Shown in pieces: positions 6,626 to 13,804 of a stretch of 21,066 nucleotides of DNA. The notes under the pieces were generated by a model. That model worked only from the letters and a program-made list of their open reading frames with translations. It was not told the DNA's origin and searched no databases. The stretch spans positions 1-21,066 of the forward strand of contig UQVD01000031.1 in the NCBI GenBank assembly GCA_900544385.1, written 5' to 3'. Numbering within the stretch: position 1 is the first letter of the stretch; the number at the start of each line of letters is the position of its first letter. The DNA is from an uncultured Collinsella sp. Lineage in GTDB: Bacteria; Actinomycetota; Coriobacteriia; Coriobacteriales; Coriobacteriaceae. The translations under genes and the position numbers were made by a program.

Positions 6626-7391
6626 AGGCAATGATGGGGGCGATGGCGCGGATGCAGGCGTCGGCAGCGGTGAAAGTGGTGCTGTCGTCGCTGACGATAA
6701 AGATGATCTTGCCCTTAATGCCAAAGTCGCCGATCTCGCTAAAGAGCACATACGGCTCCTTGTCAAAGCCCGAGATGGGAAGCACGGCGGCCTTGGTGGC
6801 GCTGGTCAGCTCGTCTGCCAGCGCGTCGAGCGAGGCCCACTTGGACGTGTCCTTTACGGCAACGGGCACAGCCACGCGCCCAAAGGGCATCAAATGCACG
6901 AGCGTGTTCTTGGAGATGTTGGAGTTGGGGACGATGATGGTCTGCCCGCAGGCATCTTCGATGGTCGTGTGGCGCCAGGTGATGTCCTGGACCACGCCCG
7001 ACACGCCGCCGACCTCGATATTGTCGCCGGGCTTGATGATGCCCATAAACGTAACCTGCATGCCGCCAATAAGGTTTGACAGCGTGTCCTGAAAGCCGAG
7101 CGAGATGGCGATGCCGCCGACGCCAAGAGCGGCGACGAGCGCGTTTGCGTTAATGCCAAAGCAGTTGTCGAGGATAAAGCTGCCGCCGATCATCCAGATG
7201 ACGGCGCGTGCGATGTTGATGAAGATGCTCGATGCTGGAAGCGGGTTGTCGTCGCGATTGAGCAGGTGACGCAGGGTCTTGGATACGACCTTGGTGGCGA
7301 CGGCGGTGCCTATCGCCAAGATGACGGCCCAGATGATGTTGTGGACCCACCGTTGCTCAAAGAAATGAAGAATCGGCTCAAACAATTCCAT
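6624..7391 (-). CDS. MscS-family small-conductance mechanosensitive channel
   Basis: MscS channels open under membrane tension to release solutes during hypo-osmotic shock. The protein has 255 residues, close to the 286 of E. coli MscS. Membrane helices lie at about 18-36, 57-76 and 83-115. The pore helix and start of the beta domain carry the family signature: LVAALGVGGIAISLGFQDTL (85-104), then SNLIGGM, GDNIEVGGVSGVVQDI and TIIVPNSNIS (151-160). The cytoplasmic C-terminal alpha/beta domain is present. The ATG at 7391 follows a strong AAGGAGGT (7408-7401). The gene stands alone between hairpins, downstream of the nucleotidase terminator, so it probably has its own promoter within 7409-7435. 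Confidence 0.93.
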   Translation of the reverse strand: MELFEPILHFFEQRWVHNIIWAVILAIGTAVATKVVSKTLRHLLNRDDNPLPASSIFINIARAVIWMIGGSFILDNCFGINANALVAALGVGGIAISLGFQDTLSNLIGGMQVTFMGIIKPGDNIEVGGVSGVVQDITWRHTTIEDACGQTIIVPNSNISKNTLVHLMPFGRVAVPVAVKDTSKWASLDALADELTSATKAAVLPISGFDKEPYVLFSEIGDFGIKGKIIFIVSDDSTTFTAADACIRAIAPIIA

Positions 7392-7435
7392 GTAGGGAAA
7401 ACCTCCTTATGATCGTCCAACCATGATACCCACCA

Positions 7436-7469
7436 AGAAGCCCGTCTGATCAAATTCGGACGGGCTTCT
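7436..7469 (-). terminator. Hairpin terminator downstream of the surface nucleotidase
   Basis: A 14-bp stem with one G-T joins 7436-7449 (AGAAGCCCGTCTGA) to 7456-7469 with a 6-base loop. Its base carries CTTCTT on the minus strand. It lies 51 bases after the nucleotidase stop and before the mscS SD. The T-tail is short, so termination may be partial. Confidence 0.7.
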
Positions 7470-7520
7470 GTGCTCGATATAAGGTTTACGCGGCGGGGCT
7501 GTAAGGCCCGGCGGTGTAGC

Positions 7521-9509
7521 TTAGCGTCGACGCTTCCAGATAATGCCGAGCATGATGACGATGATGCCGCCGATAAGGCACGCGCCAACTACTGCCAGCG
7601 TGCGGTCTCCCGTTGTGGCAAGCTTACCGGTCGTCTTCTTGGTGATGACCTTCGTGGCCGTCGTGTCCGTCTTAGGCGAGGGCTTAGGCGTCGGGGCCGG
7701 TGTGGGCGTGGGATCCACGGCAGCGGAGCCAAAGCTGATGGTGCCCGCGAGCGAGGCCATCTTGCTCTCCCAGCCGTTCTGCCCAATCAGCGCCCTCAGC
7801 GCCGCCTCGCACGTGCCCCACTCGGTGTACTTGGTGGCGTGTGCAAAGGTGGGAAAATCGGTCGTGTTGGTAATGATGTAGTTGTTGGTGGCGACGGTAT
7901 AGGTCTTGGCGGGGTCGAGCGTGCTGCCGTCTTTGGTGAGTGTGGCACTCACAATGCGCTTGCCTTCGGGCTGCGTCCAATCAATCGTCACGTTGATGCC
8001 GCCAAAGGAGAGAACGCTGCCAGAGTCATCGCGCCACTTGTACTTGTCTTGCGCCTCCTGCTCGGTGTGACCGGCCGCCACATAAGCCTGCTGGAGCTCG
8101 TAGCTGTCGTTGCAATCGTCGCTAATTTGTAGCGAGTGCTCGAGCGCTGCGAGGAAGTCCGCGCCGGTCATGGTCCAGGTCTCCACGGTGTTGCCGTAGG
8201 GCGAGATGGCGATGACGTTGCCGGCGGTCACGTTGCCCGCCGCGATGCCGCCGCGGATGCCGCCAGCGTTTTCGATAGCGAAGTCCGCGCCCGTCAGGGC
8301 AAGATAGGAGCCGCAAATCACGTGGCCGATGGTCTGGGCCTTGGTGGTGTCGCCCGGGTTGCTGGGGCGGAAATCAGTGGTGCGCACCATTTCCCAGCCA
8401 TGCGTGCCTGCGGCGTCCTCGCCGTAGAAATAGTTGGTGGTGGATGTGCCGAGCGCCTTGTTCGATTCGTTTTCAAAGTCCTCGTCGAGCGGCTTGATCT
8501 TGTTGCGGACGGCTTCAAGGCGGCTTTGGTAGTCGGAGCCCTTGTCGGGGTCTGCCAAAAGGTCGTTGACGTTCTTGGCGGTGTAGAGCTTCTCGTCGCT
8601 GCCGTCTGCAGGGACCGTGACCGTGTCATCGTCGGTCGTCTCGGTGCCATTGGTGTCGTACTTGTACGGAATGGAAAGCAGTCCCACCTCGGCAAAGGCA
8701 CTGCCCGCCTCGACAACGTGGATTGTCTTGCCGTCGGCTCCCGTCACCTTCTCGTTAAGGTTGATGTGCTCGTGGCCTGCGATAAGGGCATCGACGCCAC
8801 GGAGTCGCGTGGCAAAGGTCTTGGCGTCGAGCGTGTGCGCGATACACACAACAACATCGCAGCCCTCCTTGCGCAGCTGCTCTGCCTCGGCATTGATGGC
8901 GTTCGCGGCACTCGAGAACGACGTACCCGCGACCAGGTCCGCGCGCAGCGAGGATTCCAGCGACTCATCCATGGCACCCACGACGCCGACCTTGATTTTG
9001 TAGTCGAATGTGGAGTGATCCTCGCTATCCTCCCAGGTGCGATCGAGCGTCTTCGTGATGCTCGAGCTCCATACGCCGCTCGTAGACTTTGCGTTCGCGC
9101 AGAGCATGGCGAAGGGCGTGCCGGTGGTGCTGTAGCCGGTCATGGTGCGGAGTTTGTCCGCGCCGTAGCTCCAGTCGTGGTTGCCTGGCGTGGTCGCGTC
9201 GTAGCCGTCGGCGTAGAAGGTGTCCATGAGCTCGGCGATGCTCTTGCCCTCGCTCATGGTGGCAAAGGACTGCCCGTGGAAGGTATCGCCCGCATCGAGC
9301 AAAAGATCGGGGGCGCTGCTTTGGGCGCTATAGAGAACCGCCAGTCCGTCAAAGCCCACAGTGCCGGTGCCTTTGCTTGCGTTGTAGCTGTACTTGTAGC
9401 TGCCGTGGATATCGTTGGTGTGCATGACGGTCACAGAGCCGTCAATAGCGGCGGGCAGGTTCCCCGCGAAAGCGAGGCTTGGGATGCCTGCGAGCGCGCC
9501 GGCAAACAA
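7521..9509 (-). CDS. Sortase-anchored 5'-nucleotidase/UshA-family protein (5' end frameshifted)
   Basis: This family removes phosphate from extracellular nucleotides or UDP-sugars. The open frame from a TTG at 9509 gives 662 residues. The metallophosphatase domain has TNDIHG (31-36), DAGD (72-75), GNHD (109-112), AHT (224-226) and GHEH (245-248). The 5'-nucleotidase C-domain has NAGGIRGG (414-421), ISPYGN and VATNNYI. The C-terminus has a Pro/Thr linker, the sorting motif LATTG (630-634, an LPXTG variant), a membrane segment and KRRR, so the protein is cell-wall anchored. The TTG has no SD. The expected start is ATG 9546 with SD AAGGA, but it is one base out of frame through a C6 run (see the separate entry). 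A hairpin terminator lies downstream. Confidence 0.85.
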   Translation of the reverse strand: MFAGALAGIPSLAFAGNLPAAIDGSVTVMHTNDIHGSYKYSYNASKGTGTVGFDGLAVLYSAQSSAPDLLLDAGDTFHGQSFATMSEGKSIAELMDTFYADGYDATTPGNHDWSYGADKLRTMTGYSTTGTPFAMLCANAKSTSGVWSSSITKTLDRTWEDSEDHSTFDYKIKVGVVGAMDESLESSLRADLVAGTSFSSAANAINAEAEQLRKEGCDVVVCIAHTLDAKTFATRLRGVDALIAGHEHINLNEKVTGADGKTIHVVEAGSAFAEVGLLSIPYKYDTNGTETTDDDTVTVPADGSDEKLYTAKNVNDLLADPDKGSDYQSRLEAVRNKIKPLDEDFENESNKALGTSTTNYFYGEDAAGTHGWEMVRTTDFRPSNPGDTTKAQTIGHVICGSYLALTGADFAIENAGGIRGGIAAGNVTAGNVIAISPYGNTVETWTMTGADFLAALEHSLQISDDCNDSYELQQAYVAAGHTEQEAQDKYKWRDDSGSVLSFGGINVTIDWTQPEGKRIVSATLTKDGSTLDPAKTYTVATNNYIITNTTDFPTFAHATKYTEWGTCEAALRALIGQNGWESKMASLAGTISFGSAAVDPTPTPAPTPKPSPKTDTTATKVITKKTTGKLATTGDRTLAVVGACLIGGIIVIMLGIIWKRRR

Positions 9510-9546
9510 CGCGGCGGCTAACGCAAGGCGGGGGGAGTCTTTTCAT
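9442..9546 (-). other. Out-of-frame signal-peptide start of the nucleotidase
   Basis: ATG 9546-9544, with AAGGA upstream, begins ATG AAA AGA CTC then a run of six C (plus-strand G at 9530-9535). As written, this frame stops at TGA 9444-9442 after 34 codons. Removing one C gives MKRLPRLALAAALFAGALAG, then IPSLAFAG, in frame with the nucleotidase. That is a textbook Sec signal peptide ending in an AFA cleavage site. A sequencing or assembly error, a mutation, or slippage-based switching would each explain it. Confidence 0.8.
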
Positions 9547-9610
9547 GGCAGTTTCCTTAGTCCTTAGCCAGAATGTCTGGTTGAATATCGGATTATCGAC
9601 ATAATATGCG

Positions 9611-9650
9611 AAAACCGCCGCAAGGGCGTCTGTCCCTTTGCGGCGGTTTT
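9611..9650. repeat. Palindromic element C (CTGTCCCTTT family)
   Basis: AAAACCGCCGCAA (9611-9623) pairs with 9638-9650, and GGG (9624-9626) pairs with CCC (9634-9636). One T is bulged, and the loop is CGTCTGT. It ends in TTTT on the plus strand and AAAA-flanked TTTT on the minus strand, so it could terminate in either direction. It lies between the importer ATPase stop and the nucleotidase start. Confidence 0.75.
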
Positions 9651-9666
9651 GACGTTTGCGCAGATA

Positions 9667-9705
9667 AAACCTGCCAAAATAAACCTGTCCCTTTTTGGTA
9701 GGTTT
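9667..9705. repeat. Palindromic element D, abutting the ABC ATPase stop
   Basis: AAACCTGCCAAAA (9667-9679) pairs with TTTTGGTAGGTTT (9693-9705), including one G-T. The 13-base loop holds CCTGTCCC. Read on the minus strand it overlaps the TAA stop (9706-9704) of the ABC ATPase and is followed by TTTTATC, so it may terminate the importer operon. It is only 16 bases from element C. Confidence 0.72.
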
Positions 9706-10498
9706 AGCTTAGCAGCATGCGGTCGTTGGCGAGCTCGCCGCCCGAGACCTCCTCGAATTTCTGCAGCAGGTCGGCCACGGTGAGCGACTTCTTCTCATCG
9801 CCCGCCACGTCGTAGATCACATGGCCCTCGTGCATCATGATCAGACGGTTGCCCAGACGGATGGCGTCGTTCATGTTGTGCGTGACCATGAGCGTGGTCA
9901 GGTGGTTCTCGTCGACGATCTCCTCGGTCAGGTTGAGCACCTTAGAGGCCGTCTTGGGGTCGAGGGCCGCAGTGTGCTCGTCGAGCAGCAGCAGGCGCGG
10001 CCTGGTGAGCGTGGCCATCAGCAGGGTGAGTGCCTGGCGCTGGCCGCCCGAGAGCAGGCCGACCTTGGCGTTGAGGCGTGTGTCCAGACCAAGGTCCAGG
10101 CGCTTGAGCAGCTCAACGTACTCGTCCTTCTCGGCCTTGGTAACGCCCCACGAAAGGCCGCGACGCTGGCCGCGACGCTTGGCGAGGGCCAGGTTCTCGG
10201 CGATCTGCATGTCGGCAGCGGTACCGCGCATGGGGTCCTGAAACACGCGGCCCAGGTACTTGGCGCGCTGCGACTCGCTCAGGCGCGAGATATCGGTGCC
10301 GTCGAGCTCAATAACGCCCGAATCGAGCGGGTACACGCCGGCGATCATGTTGAGCAGCGTGGACTTGCCGGCGCCATTGCCGCCGATCACGGTTACAAAG
10401 TCGCCGTCATTCAGGGTGAGGTCGACGCCGGTGAGCGCGCGCTTCTCGGTGACGGTGCCCTTGTTAAAGGTCTTCTTGACGTGCGAGAGCTTAAGCAT
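9704..10498 (-). CDS. ABC transporter ATP-binding protein (TrpXYZ-type importer)
   Basis: The 264-residue ATPase powers the importer encoded by the two preceding genes. It has Walker A GGNGAGKST (39-47), Q-loop FQDP (86-89), signature LSGGQRQ (149-155), Walker B LLLLDE (169-174), D-loop ALDP and switch His in VTHN (205-208). Two ATGs are possible, 10507 and 10498. The AAGGGGG at 10514-10508 touches the first but is 9 bases from the second, and relatives start ML-L, so 10498 is chosen. It overlaps the permease stop (10491-10493) by 8 bases, so translation is coupled. Family similarity is to the ATPases paired with ABC_sub_bind lipoproteins (aromatic amino acid type); the actual ligand is not proven. 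Confidence 0.92.
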   Translation of the reverse strand: MLKLSHVKKTFNKGTVTEKRALTGVDLTLNDGDFVTVIGGNGAGKSTLLNMIAGVYPLDSGVIELDGTDISRLSESQRAKYLGRVFQDPMRGTAADMQIAENLALAKRRGQRRGLSWGVTKAEKDEYVELLKRLDLGLDTRLNAKVGLLSGGQRQALTLLMATLTRPRLLLLDEHTAALDPKTASKVLNLTEEIVDENHLTTLMVTHNMNDAIRLGNRLIMMHEGHVIYDVAGDEKKSLTVADLLQKFEEVSGGELANDRMLLS

Positions 10499-11414
10499 CT
10501 GCCTCATCCCCCTTCGTGTAGGAGCTGCGGAGCTTATAGCGCTCCCAAACCACGGGCACGCACAGGGCCACGGCGACGATCACGGCGGAGAGCAGCTTCA
10601 TGTCGTTGGCGTCCATGCCCAACTGCAGCACGATGGCGCGGATAAGGAAGTACACCACGGAGCCAAAGACGGCGGAGGCAAGACGGACGCTAAACTGCGT
10701 GAGGCCGCCGGGAAGCAGACGGCCGAGCACCTCGCCGATAACAATGGCGGCAAGACCGATAACGATGGCACCGGTGCCCATACCAATGTCGGCATACTTT
10801 TGGCTCTGGCAGATGAGCGCGCCCGAAAGGCCGATGAGGGCGTTGGAGAGCACGAGGGCGATCATTTTGGTGGAGTTGGTGTTGACGCCCAGAGCGCGGA
10901 TCATGTACTCGTTGTTGCCGGTGGCTCGCAGCGCCGAGCCGATCTCGGTGCCAAAGAACCAATACAGGATGGCAACGATAGCCACGGCGAGCAGGATGCC
11001 CAAGATGATGGCAACGGTGGACTGCGGCAGACCGGTCATATTGCTGACGGCCGAGAACACGGTGCCTTTGGCAAGAATGGGCGTATTGGACTTGCCCATG
11101 ATGCGCAGGTTGATGGACCACAGGCTGATCTGGGTGAGGATTCCGGCGAGGATCGCAGGAATCTCAAAGACGGTGGTCAAAATGCCCGTGACGGCGCCCG
11201 CGATGGCGCCGGCGCACATACCGGCCAGCACGGCGAACAGCGGGTCGACGTTGTTATTGACGATGAGCACAGCGCAGACGCAGCCGCCGAGGGCAAAGCT
11301 GCCGTCGCAGGTCATATCGGGAATGTCGAGCAGGCGGAACGTGATAAACACGCCAAGCACCATAATGCCCCAGAGGACGCCCTGCGAAACGGCGCCCTGC
11401 AATGCAATGAGCAT
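10491..11414 (-). CDS. ABC transporter permease (BPD_transp_2 / TrpY-like)
   Basis: The 307-residue polytopic membrane protein has about eight to nine hydrophobic segments. It carries the DIPDMTCDGSFALGG block (30-44), typical of permeases that work with ABC_sub_bind-type lipoproteins, and an EIGSALRATGNNEYMIRALG cytoplasmic loop that should contact the ATPase. The ATG at 11414 follows a TAGGAGG SD. It is the second gene of a lipoprotein-permease-ATPase operon and is separated from the lipoprotein gene by 203 bases with a hairpin. A single permease gene implies a homodimeric channel. Confidence 0.92.
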   Translation of the reverse strand: MLIALQGAVSQGVLWGIMVLGVFITFRLLDIPDMTCDGSFALGGCVCAVLIVNNNVDPLFAVLAGMCAGAIAGAVTGILTTVFEIPAILAGILTQISLWSINLRIMGKSNTPILAKGTVFSAVSNMTGLPQSTVAIILGILLAVAIVAILYWFFGTEIGSALRATGNNEYMIRALGVNTNSTKMIALVLSNALIGLSGALICQSQKYADIGMGTGAIVIGLAAIVIGEVLGRLLPGGLTQFSVRLASAVFGSVVYFLIRAIVLQLGMDANDMKLLSAVIVAVALCVPVVWERYKLRSSYTKGDEADA

Positions 11415-11515
11415 GCTTCATACCTCCTAGGATAGGGTGGACACGTGATTCACCATAATAGCGGTAACAATGCATAGAAGAGTTACGGACAGACGTTTTG
11501 TTTTACCTGAAACAA

Positions 11516-11550
11516 GCAGGGCGGACGCCGGTCTACAGCGCCCGCCCCTG
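11516..11550 (-). terminator. Intercistronic hairpin between importer lipoprotein and permease genes
   Basis: Strongly GC-rich arms at 11516-11528 and 11538-11550 pair with one mismatch and one bulge. On the minus strand they are followed by TTGTTT. The position after the lipoprotein gene suggests a partial terminator or 3' stabiliser that keeps the binding protein in excess over permease and ATPase. The rest of the gap (11415-11515, 11551-11617) shows nothing else I can name. Confidence 0.6.
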
Positions 11551-11617
11551 TGGCTCAGATATTGAATAACGCGGCTAAAGCGCGAGCACGGGCTCTAGAC
11601 GCATGCCGCGTATGGCA

Positions 11618-12598
11618 TTACGCGTCCAGGGCGGAAAGGTCGATGCCCAGGGCCTCGGCCATTTCGTCGTTCTTGACGACGACCAGGTCCTTGCTCGAGA
11701 GGTGCTTGATCGGCATATCCTCGGGCTTGGCCTCGCCCTTCAGGATCTTAACGGCCATCTCGCCCGCGGCGTAGCCCAGGTCCTCATAGTTGATGGAGAG
11801 GGTAAACAGGCCGCCGGCCATGCACATACCCTCCTCGCCAGTCACGAAGGGAAGCTTGTTTTCCTTGCAGATCTGGCCGACCTGCGAGGCACCCGCGGCG
11901 ATGGTGTTGTCGGTGGGGGAGTACAGCGCGTCGACCTTGCCCACGGCAGACTCGACGACGGACTGAATCTCGTTGGAGCTCGAGACGGTGAAGTCAGTGT
12001 ACTCGAGGCCCAGCTTGTCGAGCTCCTTCTTGGCGGCCTTGATCTGGACGTCGGAGTTGGACTCGGCGGTGCAGTAGAGCAGGCCGACCTTTTTAACGTC
12101 GGGCAGGACCTTCTGCATCATCTCGAGCTGCTCGGCGACCGGGGTGAGGTCGGAAGCGCCCGTGACGTTGGTGCCGGGCTTGTCGTTGTCCTGGACCAGG
12201 CCGGAGGCGGCGTAGTCGGTGATGGCGCAGCCCACGATGGGGATATCGGCCGTGGCGCCGGCGGCAGCCTGCGCGGCGGGCGTGGCGATGGCATAAATCA
12301 GGTTGACGTTGTCGCCCACAAACTTGTCGGCAATGGACTTACACGTGGACTGGTCGTTCTGGGCGTTCTTCTGGTCGATCTTGACCTTAAGGCCGCTCTC
12401 CTTGATGGCCTTGACAAAGCCGTCGTTGGCGGCATCGAGTGCGGAGTGCTCGGTGAGCTGCAGAACGCCGATGGTGTAGTCGGAACCGGCGGCAGCAGAG
12501 CCGGAGCCAGAGTTGCCGCCGCATCCGGCGAGCGGGGCGAGCGCGAGCAGGCCGGCGGAGACCAGAAGGCTCCTGCGGCTGATGGTGATGTCCTTCAT
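11618..12598 (-). CDS. ABC transporter substrate-binding lipoprotein (ABC_sub_bind, TrpX-like)
   Basis: The 326-residue protein captures the ligand outside the membrane for the TrpXYZ-type importer. The N-terminus MKDITISRRSLLVSAG leads to a lipobox LAGC with Cys26 as the lipidation site; the RR pair is also Tat-like. After a Gly/Ser linker, the two-lobed binding domain starts at YTIGVLQLTEH and includes IYAIATPAAQ, VKKVGLLYCTAESNS and DALYSPTDNTIAAG. These are typical of the family that includes the tryptophan/tyrosine-binding TrpX proteins. The ATG at 12598 with GGGGGT at about 6 bases is chosen over an upstream ATG (12646) that would bury the signal peptide. It is the first gene of the operon. 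Confidence 0.92.
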   Translation of the reverse strand: MKDITISRRSLLVSAGLLALAPLAGCGGNSGSGSAAAGSDYTIGVLQLTEHSALDAANDGFVKAIKESGLKVKIDQKNAQNDQSTCKSIADKFVGDNVNLIYAIATPAAQAAAGATADIPIVGCAITDYAASGLVQDNDKPGTNVTGASDLTPVAEQLEMMQKVLPDVKKVGLLYCTAESNSDVQIKAAKKELDKLGLEYTDFTVSSSNEIQSVVESAVGKVDALYSPTDNTIAAGASQVGQICKENKLPFVTGEEGMCMAGGLFTLSINYEDLGYAAGEMAVKILKGEAKPEDMPIKHLSSKDLVVVKNDEMAEALGIDLSALDA

Positions 12599-12630
12599 AT
12601 CATTACCCCCAGTATAAAAATGGCTGGAAA

Positions 12631-12689
12631 CACTGCACTGGGACAAAGTGCAAGTGGAACTATAGTAGCGCTGATGTCCATTTTTACAA
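12631..12689 (-). promoter_or_regulatory. Candidate promoter and 5'-UTR dyad of the ABC importer operon
   Basis: On the minus strand TTGTAA (12689-12684) is followed after 16 bases by TACTAT (12667-12662). The predicted start of transcription near 12655 falls at the beginning of an imperfect dyad: CACTGCACT (12631-12639) faces AGTGCAAGTG (12647-12656) with one extra A. The dyad could be an operator or a 5'-UTR hairpin. I see no T-box or trp-leader signature. Confidence 0.45.
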
Positions 12690-12758
12690 CAGCCTGGCGG
12701 GTTTTTTAATACAGAATCGGATGGGCGGTACGGGTAGTCGAATGGGCGGCGGAGGGTC

Positions 12759-13544
12759 TTATGCGGCGGAGGAGGCGTCGTCCTCGTCTAGGGCGGCGAA
12801 GAGCTTCTTGCCGTCGAGGAGACGTGTGGTGACGTTTCTCATTCGGCCAATCTCTACGGTACGCAACGTGTCATCGGCGCCTCGGGCGTCGTAGACCGTT
12901 CCCAGCAGATACGAGATGCCATCGCGCTGCCTGATGGCAAAGGGACGGAGTGTCATCCGTGCTGCTTCGGTTTCGCCACGCGTCGTGACGCTCGAAATAT
13001 CAAAACTCACCGTGGTTCCGTGGTCGATGGCCTGCTCGACGAGCTCGCACGTGTCGATGCGCTTGATGGGCGTGCGTGTTGCCTTGGTAGCCTTGCTGCC
13101 TGCGCTTGGAGCAGGTTCGGGTGTATCGAGATAGCCGCGAACGTCGGCACTCGCCATGGCAACTAAGTGCTGCGCCATGCTCTTGCGGATGGCGATAGGC
13201 GTGGAGCGGTTGCGCATGACCATACCGTGGAGCCGGATGATCTCCTCGTCGGTGAGTGGACGGGTCAAGAGCCGATACCCCACGCCGCGCTTGTATTCAA
13301 TCTCATATCCGGCATGGCGAAGCGCGGAGATGGCGGTGTAGATGCTGCGCCGCGCCGCCGAGATGGGCATGCGGGCGGGGTCGTCGGGATGGGCGAGGCG
13401 CCGGATCAACTCATCGGAAAGCATGGCCTTGTCCTCGCCGGTGTTTTCGCTTAATAGTTGCAGGATGCGAACGGCGCGATAGGCTGCCATCGAGGCGGCG
13501 CCCCTCGTCGTGGTGTCGTAGGTTTCAACAGCGGCTTCGGTCAT
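12759..13544 (-). CDS. HTH transcriptional regulator with WYL domain
   Basis: The protein has 261 residues. Residues about 20-92 form a winged-helix region (AAYRAVRILQLLSEN, then ISAARRSIYTAISALRHAGY and KRGVGYRLL). A Thr/Lys/Pro-rich linker follows at about 138-155. Residues about 160-245 match the WYL sensor fold (RPFAIRQRDGISYLLGTVYD), although the namesake W-Y-L residues are not intact; SYLL occupies the place. GTG 13553 is only 2 bases from the AAAGGA SD, so ATG 13544 (about 10 bases) is preferred. It lies just upstream of the importer on the same strand, so local regulation is plausible but unproven. WYL regulators usually sense nucleotide-like or small ligands. Confidence 0.82.
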   Translation of the reverse strand: MTEAAVETYDTTTRGAASMAAYRAVRILQLLSENTGEDKAMLSDELIRRLAHPDDPARMPISAARRSIYTAISALRHAGYEIEYKRGVGYRLLTRPLTDEEIIRLHGMVMRNRSTPIAIRKSMAQHLVAMASADVRGYLDTPEPAPSAGSKATKATRTPIKRIDTCELVEQAIDHGTTVSFDISSVTTRGETEAARMTLRPFAIRQRDGISYLLGTVYDARGADDTLRTVEIGRMRNVTTRLLDGKKLFAALDEDDASSAA

Positions 13545-13661
13545 CGTGCCCACGTCCTTTCCGTTTTGGGTGGCGACGGTATGGAGCCTAGGACGTGGGG
13601 CTTTCCCAGGGGCGCAGGGCGCTCTGGGCGGTCGGTAGTCGTCGGCAAACGGTGGGTCGAG

Positions 13662-13724
13662 TTTTCAACAGCCCTGCTCAACTGACCAAAAACTTGCCAA
13701 AAGCTTGACGGATGCTGTTGAAAA
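13662..13724. repeat. Spaced inverted repeat with internal direct repeats
   Basis: TTTTCAACAGC (13662-13672) and GCTGTTGAAAA (13714-13724) are perfect complements 41 bases apart. Between them are two near-copies, CCAAAAACTT and CCAAAAGCTT (about 13686-13705). It lies between the asnS terminator and the WYL gene and overlaps the terminator's A-run. It could be an operator pair, a large hairpin or a REP-like unit. Confidence 0.5.
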
Positions 13725-13758
13725 AAAAGCGTCTCTCGACCGATGTCGAGAGACGCTT
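13721..13758 (-). terminator. Intrinsic terminator of asnS
   Basis: A 14-bp perfect stem pairs 13727-13740 (AAGCGTCTCTCGAC) with 13745-13758 around a 4-base loop. On the minus strand it is followed by eight T. This is a textbook rho-independent terminator 46 bases after the asnS stop. Confidence 0.93.
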
Positions 13759-13804
13759 ATGCGATGAGCGTTGGCGTGTGGCGACGCGAGCTAGCGTCCG
13801 ACGA

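Noticed and set aside
3874..9705. CRISPR array
   Set aside because: The repeated palindromes are far apart, differ in their arms and have no regular spacers or cas genes.
12599..12646. Longer start for the importer lipoprotein (ATG 12646)
   Set aside because: It would add 16 residues before the signal peptide and lacks a well-placed SD. ATG 12598 has GGGGGT at good spacing and puts the lipobox at residue 26.
12599..12758. T-box or trp leader before the TrpX-like operon
   Set aside because: I found no T-box antiterminator consensus, no leader peptide with Trp codons and no terminator in the right orientation. Only a short dyad is visible.
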